DNA from: Sphingomonas bisphenolicum
GTDB lineage: Bacteria > Pseudomonadota > Alphaproteobacteria > Sphingomonadales > Sphingomonadaceae
Direction: 5' to 3'
Assembly: GCF_024349785.1 (NCBI RefSeq)
Contig: NZ_AP018817.1
Location: 1,271,501-1,335,500, forward strand
DNA: 64,000 bases
Shown here: piece after piece, positions 58,403-64,000 of the stretch
Position numbering within the stretch: position 1 is the first letter of the stretch
Layout: each line of letters begins with the position of its first letter
Program-made: the position numbers and the translations under genes
Notes under the pieces: model-generated
Database searches by the model: none
Told to the model about the DNA's origin: nothing
Seen by the model: only the letters and a program-made list of their open reading frames with translations

Positions 58403-59806
58403 TCAACCATCGGCAAAGCCGAAGGGCGCGCGGGTGCGGCGATAATCGTCAGGCAGCATGTCGCGGCCGATCGGCGGGGCGGATCGGGCCATGCACTGGC
58501 TGCGGTGGCACAGGCGGCAGGTGACACCGATCGGCGTGGGTGCTGGCGGCGGCGAATCCTGTGTGTAGATCAGCCGATGGGCGTGCTCGGCCGCGCAGCA
58601 GAGCGCGATGGCACGCTCCACCCGTGGCGCCCCCCAGCCGCCACCCCCCGCCGTCACCGTGCGCGCGATCGAGAAGAAACGCTGGCCGTCGGGCAGCTCC
58701 AGCCATTGCGTCACCACTTCGCGTGGGGTTTCGAACACGCGATGCACCGACCAGAGCGGGCAGGAGCCGCCATGGCGCGCAAAGGGAAAGCCCGCGCCGT
58801 CGAGCCGTTTCGACACATTGCCGGCGGGATCGACCCGCAGGAAGAAGAAAGGAACACGCTCCTGTCCCGGCTTTTGCAGCGTGGTCAGGCGATGGGCGGT
58901 CTGTTCGAAGCTGGCGCCGAACTGCCGGGCCAGCGCCTCGACATCGTAGCGGCGCGCCTCCACCGCCTTGGCGAAGGCGGTATAGGGCATCAGGATCGCG
59001 GCGGCGGCGTAGCTGGCCAGCGCGCGGCGGGCGAGGCGCTGGCCGCTTGTCCCGGCGAACTGGCCGTCCTTCAGGATCGCGTCGAAGCTCTTGCGCAGGT
59101 CCAGATAGGCGATCTGGAGCGCGAGCTGGAAGGATGAACTGGCGCCATCCAGCGCATCGTCCAGCAGCACCGCGTCGCGATGCCGGTCGAGCCGCCGCAT
59201 CGATCCCGCCATGACGTCGGAGGGCAGGCGGCGCACCCGCAGATTATGCTTCGCCTTGAGCCAGGCGATGAGGCCGCCTTCGGTCTCTGCCTCCACCGCC
59301 AGTTTCTCCGCCGCATCGTCCAGCAGGGGGAAGCTGTTGCGGCGGGCGGCGAGGAAGCGGCGCGATTCGGCGACGGGATCGGCAACGTCCTCCTGCGGCT
59401 GCGCATCCGCCCCTGCGTCCCGATCCGCCAGCGCCAGATGCTCCTCGCGATAGCTGGTATAGAGGCGCAGCAGCGCTTCGGTGATGCCGGGATAATTGAC
59501 CGCCACATCCCCGGTCGCCAGTTGCGGCAGGTCGATATCGGCGAACATCGGGTCTTTCAGCACCGCCTGTAGACGCGCCGTCTGCTCCGCGCCGCCGTCG
59601 CCCGCCACTTCGGCCATGTCGAGCTTGTACGTCCGCGCCAGCCGCAACAGCATGTCAGCAGTCAACGGCCGCTGATTGCGCTCCAGCAGCGCGACATAGG
59701 AAGCGCTGATTTCCAGATCGGCGGCCATGTCGGCCTGGGTCAGGCCCAGTTCGCGCCGGAGCCGCCGCAGTCGCGGCCCCATATAGACGGGACGATCCTT
59801 GGCCAT
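58403..59806 (-). CDS. RamB/ScfR-type XRE regulator of acetate/short-chain metabolism
   Basis: A 467-residue regulator. The N-terminal XRE helix-turn-helix (LRRLRRELGLTQADMAADLEISASYVALLE, in residues about 12-42) is followed by a degenerate IrrE/ImmA-like domain (SSFQLALQIAYLD where active members have HExxH). The C-terminal DUF2083 domain ends with a cysteine cluster (CRLCHRSQC). RamB of Corynebacterium and ScfR-type proteins control acetate and glyoxylate-shunt genes. Here it is divergent from aceA across a 142-bp promoter region with repeated CTTTACA motifs, so it is the likely aceA regulator. Confidence 0.88.
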   Translation of the reverse strand: MAKDRPVYMGPRLRRLRRELGLTQADMAADLEISASYVALLERNQRPLTADMLLRLARTYKLDMAEVAGDGGAEQTARLQAVLKDPMFADIDLPQLATGDVAVNYPGITEALLRLYTSYREEHLALADRDAGADAQPQEDVADPVAESRRFLAARRNSFPLLDDAAEKLAVEAETEGGLIAWLKAKHNLRVRRLPSDVMAGSMRRLDRHRDAVLLDDALDGASSSFQLALQIAYLDLRKSFDAILKDGQFAGTSGQRLARRALASYAAAAILMPYTAFAKAVEARRYDVEALARQFGASFEQTAHRLTTLQKPGQERVPFFFLRVDPAGNVSKRLDGAGFPFARHGGSCPLWSVHRVFETPREVVTQWLELPDGQRFFSIARTVTAGGGGWGAPRVERAIALCCAAEHAHRLIYTQDSPPPAPTPIGVTCRLCHRSQCMARSAPPIGRDMLPDDYRRTRAPFGFADG

Positions 59807-59826
59807 GACTCACGCTCCTGTGTAGG

Positions 59827-59857
59827 CTTTACAACTTTACAGCAGATTTTTGTAAAG
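59827..59857. promoter_or_regulatory. Candidate operator repeats between scfR-like gene and aceA
   Basis: CTTTACAA (59827-59834) and CTTTACAG (59835-59842) form a tandem pair, and TTGTAAAG (59850-59857) is the inverse of the first. They lie close to the regulator start and about 90 nt before aceA. The motif is reminiscent of TTTGCAAA-type RamB sites in actinobacteria. Confidence 0.55.
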
Positions 59858-59948
59858 ATCGACAACTGAACTTCAGAAGGGCTGCCGCACTGCACAAGAC
59901 ACGCGTAGGCGAGGGGCAACAGCTCACCGACCGCAAGGACAACGGCCC

Positions 59949-61544
59949 ATGACCTATCAGGACAATATCGCGAAGGCGCAGAGCCTCATCGGCAGCCACC
60001 CCGGCACCTGGGACGGCATCAATGCCGAGTCCGTCGCCCGCATGAAGTTGCAGAACCGTTTCAACACAGGCCTCGACATCGCCAAATATACCGCTGGCAT
60101 CATGCGCCGCGACATGGCCGCCTATGATCTTGATCCGGCCAACTACACCCAGTCACTGGGCTGCTGGCACGGCTTTATCGGTCAGCAGAAGCTGATCGCG
60201 ATCAAGAAGCATTTCGGCACGACCAGGCAGAAATATCTGTATCTGTCCGGCTGGATGGTCGCCGCGCTGCGCAGCGATTTCGGCCCGCTGCCCGACCAGT
60301 CGATGCATGAAAAGACCAGCGTCGCCGCGCTGATCGAAGAACTCTACACCTTCCTCAAGCAGGCCGATGCCCGCGAACTGGGGATGATGTTTCGCGATCT
60401 CGACAAGGCGCGCGAGACGGGCAATGAGGTCGAGGCCCAGCGCCTGACCCACGCCATCGACAATTATGAAACCCATGTCGTTCCCATCATTGCGGATATC
60501 GACGCGGGCTTCGGCAATGCGGAAGCGACCTATCTGCTGGCCAAGAAGATGATCGAGGCGGGCGCCTGCGCGCTCCAGATCGAAAATCAGGTCAGCGACG
60601 AAAAGCAATGCGGCCATCAGGACGGCAAGGTCACGGTGCCGCATGAGGATTTCCTCGCCAAGGTCCGCGCCTGCCGCTACGCCTTTCTGGAACTGGGCGT
60701 CGACGATGGCATCATCGTCACGCGGACGGACTCGCTGGGCGCCGGCCTGACCAAGCAGATCGCGGTCAGCAAGGAGCCGGGCGATATTGGCGACCAGTAT
60801 AACAGCTTCCTCGACTGCGAGGAGATCGACCCGGCAACGGCGAAGAATGGCGATGTCATCCTGAACCGCGACGGCAAGCTGCTGCGCCCCAAGCGCCTGC
60901 CCAGCAACCTGTTCCAGTTCCGTGAAGGCACCGGGGCGGATCGCTGCGTCCTCGACTGCATCACCAGCCTCCAGAATGGCGCGGACCTGCTGTGGATCGA
61001 GACGGAAAAGCCGCATATCGAGCAGATCGCGTCGATGGTCGACCGCATCCGCCAGGTCATCCCCAACGCCAAGCTGGTCTATAATAATTCACCCAGCTTC
61101 AACTGGACGCTGAACTTCCGCCAGCAGGTGTATGACGCCTGGGTCGAAGCCGGCAAGGATGTCAGCGCCTATGACCGGGCGAAGCTGATGAGCGCGGACT
61201 ATGATGCGACGGAATTGGGTCGCGAAGCCGACGAGAAGATCCGCACCTTCCAGAAGGATGCGGCGGCGCGGGCGGGGATTTTCCACCACCTCATCACCCT
61301 GCCGACCTATCATACGGCGGCGCTCAGCACCGATAACCTGGCCAAGGACTATTTCGGCGAAGCAGGGATGCTCGGCTATGTCGAGGGCGTCCAGCGCAAG
61401 GAAATCCGCCAGGGCATCGCCTGCGTGAAGCACCAGAATATGTCCGGCAGCGACATCGGCGACGATCACAAGGATTATTTTGCCGGGGAAGCCGCGCTCA
61501 AGGCGGGCGGCGCCCATAACACGATGAACCAGTTCGCGGCGTAA
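59949..61544 (+). CDS. aceA: Isocitrate lyase
   Basis: A 531-residue enzyme of the glyoxylate shunt, splitting isocitrate into succinate and glyoxylate for growth on acetate or fatty acids. It belongs to the 531-residue subgroup found in Pseudomonas aeruginosa. The catalytic cysteine lies in SDEKQCGHQDGKV (family motif K-[KQ]-C-G-H). VVPIIADIDAGFG and the later NNSPSFNW segments match the metal- and glyoxylate-binding regions. Malate synthase is not adjacent. It is divergent from its likely regulator and followed by a strong terminator about 175 nt later. Confidence 0.96.
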   Translation: MTYQDNIAKAQSLIGSHPGTWDGINAESVARMKLQNRFNTGLDIAKYTAGIMRRDMAAYDLDPANYTQSLGCWHGFIGQQKLIAIKKHFGTTRQKYLYLSGWMVAALRSDFGPLPDQSMHEKTSVAALIEELYTFLKQADARELGMMFRDLDKARETGNEVEAQRLTHAIDNYETHVVPIIADIDAGFGNAEATYLLAKKMIEAGACALQIENQVSDEKQCGHQDGKVTVPHEDFLAKVRACRYAFLELGVDDGIIVTRTDSLGAGLTKQIAVSKEPGDIGDQYNSFLDCEEIDPATAKNGDVILNRDGKLLRPKRLPSNLFQFREGTGADRCVLDCITSLQNGADLLWIETEKPHIEQIASMVDRIRQVIPNAKLVYNNSPSFNWTLNFRQQVYDAWVEAGKDVSAYDRAKLMSADYDATELGREADEKIRTFQKDAAARAGIFHHLITLPTYHTAALSTDNLAKDYFGEAGMLGYVEGVQRKEIRQGIACVKHQNMSGSDIGDDHKDYFAGEAALKAGGAHNTMNQFAA

Positions 61545-61720
61545 ACTTAACCGAAACGGCTAATAACTTTGCGGCGTACAGGCCGCAAGCGCCTCCATCT
61601 TCTCGGCGGGAACCCGATACCGGCCGGGAAGATGGTTGCTTCAAATTCGCGGCGAAAGCCGTGAGACGAGCCAGTTCGCGGGGACTTCGACACCCTCGCG
61701 ATTTGGGTGGAAGAGACTGG

Positions 61721-61753
61721 ACGACCCGGCGGCGCACCGCCGGGTCGTTTTTT
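61721..61753 (+). terminator. Intrinsic terminator downstream of aceA
   Basis: Perfect 12-bp stem ACGACCCGGCGG (61721-61732) against CCGCCGGGTCGT (61737-61748), loop CGCA, followed by a T-run. It lies 177 nt after the aceA stop; the intervening DNA holds no gene I can support. Confidence 0.9.
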
Positions 61754-61769
61754 ACCTTTTACAAGGAAT

Positions 61770-61816
61770 GCGTGTTCCCGCGTCTGATCCGGGTTCCCGC
61801 CTGCGCGGGAACACGC
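61770..61816. repeat. Compound GTGTTCCCGC palindromic repeat
   Basis: GCGTGTTCCCGC occurs at 61770-61781, and the left arm is repeated as GGGTTCCCGC (61791-61800), pairing with GCGGGAACACGC. It is the same family as 2821-2848, with a duplicated left arm. It lies beside the aceA terminator, just beyond the DUF885 stop. Confidence 0.75.
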
Positions 61817-61823
61817 TGTGTAT

Positions 61824-63632
61824 TTAAGCAACCCCCATCCGCTGCCGCACGGTCTGCTTCAATATATCCAGCGGCATCGCGCCCAGCGTCAGCACGTCAT
61901 GGAACGCCTTGATGTCGAACCGCGCGCCCTGCTTGGCCTTTACCTCGTCGCGCAACTGCGTCCACACGGTATGGCCGATCTTGTAACTGCACGCCTGGCC
62001 CGGCCAGACGGTGTAGCGGTCGATCTCGCCCTGGCTGCGGCCGCGCGCGATGCCGGTGGTGGCGATGAGGTAATCGGTCGCCTTCTCGCGGCTCCAGCGC
62101 TTGGCGTGCATCCCGCTGTCGACCACCAGACGGGTGGCGCGGAACAGGAGCGATTGGAGATAGCCGACCTGCCCCAGCGGGTCGCCCTCATACATGCCCA
62201 TTTCGTCAGCCAGTTGCTCCGAATAGAGCGCCCAGCCTTCGGAATAGCCGCTGTAGAAGCCGCGCCGGCGGATCATCGGGATCGAATCCGATTCCAGCGC
62301 CACCGACACCTGCAGATGATGGCCCGGCACCGCTTCATGATGGGTGAGCGTGGCGAGGCCGAATTTCGGCCGGTCGAACGTGTCGCGCAGGTTGATGAAA
62401 TAGATGGCCGGCCGCGACCCGTCGAGCGAGGCATTCTGATAATAGCCGCCCGGCGCGCCCGCCTGGATCGTCACCGGCACGCGGCGCACCTCGACCGGCG
62501 CCTTGGGCACGGTGTTGAACGATTCGCCAAGACGCGCCTGCATCGCCTTGATCTGGGTGTTGAGCTGCGCCAGCAGCGCCTCGCGACCCGGATCGGTGTT
62601 GGGGAAGAGCTGATCCGGGCGTTTGTTGAGCGCGACCAGCCGGTCGCCGACGCTGCCCTGGCTCATCCCTTCGCCCTTCAGGATCGCGTCGATCCGCGCG
62701 CTGATTTCGGCGACCTGATCCAAGCCCAGTTGGTGAATCTCGTCGCCGGTCAGCTTGGTCGTGGTCGCGGCCTCGGCGGCGGCGGCGTAGAAGGCTTCCC
62801 CATCGGGCAGGCGCCAGCAGCCCGCGTCATGGCTGGCCTTCGCCCGCAACTGCTGCACCAGAGCGCGCTGGCGATCGACGGCGGGGAAGATTTTCTCCGC
62901 GACGATCTTTTCCGCCTGGGCGGCGCGTTCGGGCGGCAGGCCCGCGGCGGCGAGCTTCTTGGCGAAACTGGCGACCAGCACGGTCTGCGCAGCGGGCTGG
63001 TCGCGCAGTGACGCCTGCATCTTCATCGTGGTGTCGAGGATATAGTCGGGCGCAAACACGCCCTTGGCCGCATCCGCTTTCTGCCGGGCCAGTTCGCCGT
63101 CCATGGCGGTCGGGAAGGCTTCGAGGCGCGAGAGATAGGCGTCGGCGTCCGCGGCGTCCTTCACCCGATGCTGCGAATCGAGGAAGTCGGGGACTTCGCG
63201 ATAACTGCCGGTCAGTTGGCTGAGGATATAGGGCGCGTAACGGCCCGCCGTCTCGCCATAGCCGAAGCGTTCGCCGCCGACCGTGCGGTCGAGCTGATAG
63301 GCGACGACGTCATAGTCGAGTTGGCTGGCCGGGCTGAGCTTTGCGCGATCGACGCTGGCCAGTTGCTTCACCTGCGCTTTGGTGCGGGCCAGGCTGCGGG
63401 CCGCGCCCGCTGCGCTGGTGTCGGACAGCTTGCCGCGCAACGCTGCGCGCGCGCCGGTGTCGAGGCCGAGGCGCGTCGCCTGTTCGGGCGATTCGGCGAG
63501 GCGGCCGTAGAAGAAATCGTCCAGCATGGCGCGGAAACGGGTGTCGGCACCGCCCGCCTGCGCGAAGGCGCTGGGGGTGGCGGCGGCGATGGCGGATGCG
63601 CCACTGGTGGCGAGAAATTGGCGTCGGTTCAC
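61824..63632 (-). CDS. DUF885 family putative metallopeptidase
   Basis: A 602-residue protein with a Tat-type signal peptide (MNRRQFLATSGASAIAAATP; twin Arg), so it is probably exported folded. The family motif LTHHEAVPGHHLQVSVAL provides a HExxxxH-type zinc site, as in DUF885 proteins thought to be metallopeptidases. A second conserved block near the C-terminus is YSEGWALYSEQLADEMG. The substrate is unknown. It is monocistronic and converges on the aceA terminator. Confidence 0.88.
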   Translation of the reverse strand: MNRRQFLATSGASAIAAATPSAFAQAGGADTRFRAMLDDFFYGRLAESPEQATRLGLDTGARAALRGKLSDTSAAGAARSLARTKAQVKQLASVDRAKLSPASQLDYDVVAYQLDRTVGGERFGYGETAGRYAPYILSQLTGSYREVPDFLDSQHRVKDAADADAYLSRLEAFPTAMDGELARQKADAAKGVFAPDYILDTTMKMQASLRDQPAAQTVLVASFAKKLAAAGLPPERAAQAEKIVAEKIFPAVDRQRALVQQLRAKASHDAGCWRLPDGEAFYAAAAEAATTTKLTGDEIHQLGLDQVAEISARIDAILKGEGMSQGSVGDRLVALNKRPDQLFPNTDPGREALLAQLNTQIKAMQARLGESFNTVPKAPVEVRRVPVTIQAGAPGGYYQNASLDGSRPAIYFINLRDTFDRPKFGLATLTHHEAVPGHHLQVSVALESDSIPMIRRRGFYSGYSEGWALYSEQLADEMGMYEGDPLGQVGYLQSLLFRATRLVVDSGMHAKRWSREKATDYLIATTGIARGRSQGEIDRYTVWPGQACSYKIGHTVWTQLRDEVKAKQGARFDIKAFHDVLTLGAMPLDILKQTVRQRMGVA

Positions 63633-63737
63633 GACAAAAGGCTCCGTGGTTCAGGGGAGGGCGGCGAGGGGGCACCGCCCGCGATGCGCTCTTTTGACGT
63701 GCGTTCAACAGCTTGGCTAGGCCCACTCGCAACCTCC

Positions 63738-63820
63738 GTGCGGTTCGAGCCCTTCGACACGCTCAGGACAGGCTTGTCGAGAACGGGGGCAGGGTTCTCG
63801 ACAGGCTCGAACCGAACGGA
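63738..63820. repeat. Palindromic repeat upstream of the GST gene
   Basis: CGGTTCGAGCC (63741-63751) pairs perfectly with GGCTCGAACCG (63804-63814), and an inner GTCGAGAAC/GTTCTCGAC pair continues the fold. It belongs to the same TTCG-AGC-CTGTCGA family as the units at 28997, 51188 and 52351, lying in the gap between DUF885 and the GST gene. Confidence 0.8.
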
Positions 63821-63923
63821 CCTTGTCTGATAAGCCCAGCTTGTAAGCTGCATGGATCGTTGCCGCTGTATCGCCGTTGTCCGATACGGTAAGCCGCGCG
63901 CACCTTGCACAGGGAGGAACCGC

Positions 63924-64000
63924 ATGTCCTACACGCTCATCACCGCCAACCGTAACTACAGCAGTTGGTCGCTGCGCCCCTGGGTGCTGATGCAGGCGTT
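63924..64000 (+). CDS. Glutathione S-transferase family protein (N-terminal part)
   Basis: Only about 25 codons are in the window. The peptide MSYTLITANRNYSSWSLRPW matches the very conserved opening of a GST group (the NYSSWSLRPW segment holds the glutathione-contacting region of the thioredoxin-like domain). GGAGGAAC lies just before the ATG at 63924. The rest runs off the right edge, so substrate class and completeness cannot be judged. Confidence 0.82.
   Translation, partial: MSYTLITANRNYSSWSLRPWVLMQA

Noticed and set aside
61818..63011. A 397-codon plus-strand frame over the DUF885 gene
   Set aside because: Antisense to a protein with an intact zinc motif and Tat signal; no domain signal of its own.
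1..64000. tRNA, rRNA, CRISPR array, insertion sequence or prophage
   Set aside because: I looked for tRNA cloverleaf sequence, regularly spaced repeats, transposase or integrase motifs and terminal inverted repeats, and found none that hold up.

Overview
The window is a gene-dense, GC-rich stretch of an alphaproteobacterial chromosome. Synteny and gene content point to a sphingomonad (Sphingomonadaceae, Sphingobium/Sphingomonas-like). The evidence is the ubiE-ubiB-coaBC-dut cluster beside mutM, rpsT and dnaA, a single long RSH (RelA/SpoT) protein, a split methionine synthase led by an ArsR-methyltransferase regulator, a 531-residue isocitrate lyase with a divergent RamB/ScfR-type regulator, and dispersed palindromic repeats. 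I saw no rRNA, tRNA, insertion sequence, prophage or CRISPR array. Most of the window is core genome.

Layout. 1-5.2 kb: start of class II DAHP synthase (off the left edge), a Rap1a-like secreted protein, a cytochrome b561-YceI fusion, a thioesterase, a DUF983 protein and the folate pair pabB/pabC. 5.4-9.4 kb: aspartate aminotransferase, a small membrane protein overlapping an exported MsrA, and a small trimeric autotransporter. 9.5-12.2 kb: infC (probably starting at AUA) downstream of thrS. 12.4-18.6 kb: a lone ExbD, then a tightly overlapping leftward operon ubiE-ubiB-coaBC-dut-(unknown)-moeB-dsrE. 18.8-24.1 kb: trehalase, mutM, rpsT, dnaA and a cyclophilin. 24.1-29.6 kb (leftward): dicarboxylate symporter, DUF4136 lipoprotein, trpS, murJ, secB. 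29.8-34.0 kb: Tim44-like protein, MltA, Smr protein, GGDEF-EAL protein. 34.3-35.6 kb: rplJ-rplL with an L10-type leader. 36.2-38.2 kb: a translationally coupled JmjC-type cupin and a CelD/BioF2-type acyltransferase. 38.3-43.0 kb: RSH, an HxlR regulator and a LytS/LytTR two-component pair. 43.1-49.1 kb: GtrA protein, a large GT-C-like membrane protein, tadA, rpmB, a phytase-like esterase and three small envelope proteins. 49.3-55.0 kb: sahR-metF-metH(N)-metH(C). 55.1-58.4 kb: DUF488, small secreted proteins, a beta-helix protein and a GT2 glycosyltransferase. 58.4-64.0 kb: ScfR/RamB regulator, aceA, a DUF885 peptidase and the start of a glutathione transferase gene.

How the genes work together. 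Several cell-level circuits are visible. The methionine/SAM cycle operon has a 20-bp palindromic operator inside its promoter and a predicted leaderless first gene. The glyoxylate shunt gene aceA faces its likely regulator across three copies of a CTTTACA-type motif. Ribosomal L10/L12 are probably autoregulated through an rRNA-like leader. c-di-GMP and (p)ppGpp enzymes are both present. The most distinctive non-coding feature is a family of palindromic repeats. One unit lies in each gap of the methionine operon, and one is translated as part of the linker between the CoaC and CoaB domains, with base changes that keep the hairpin paired.
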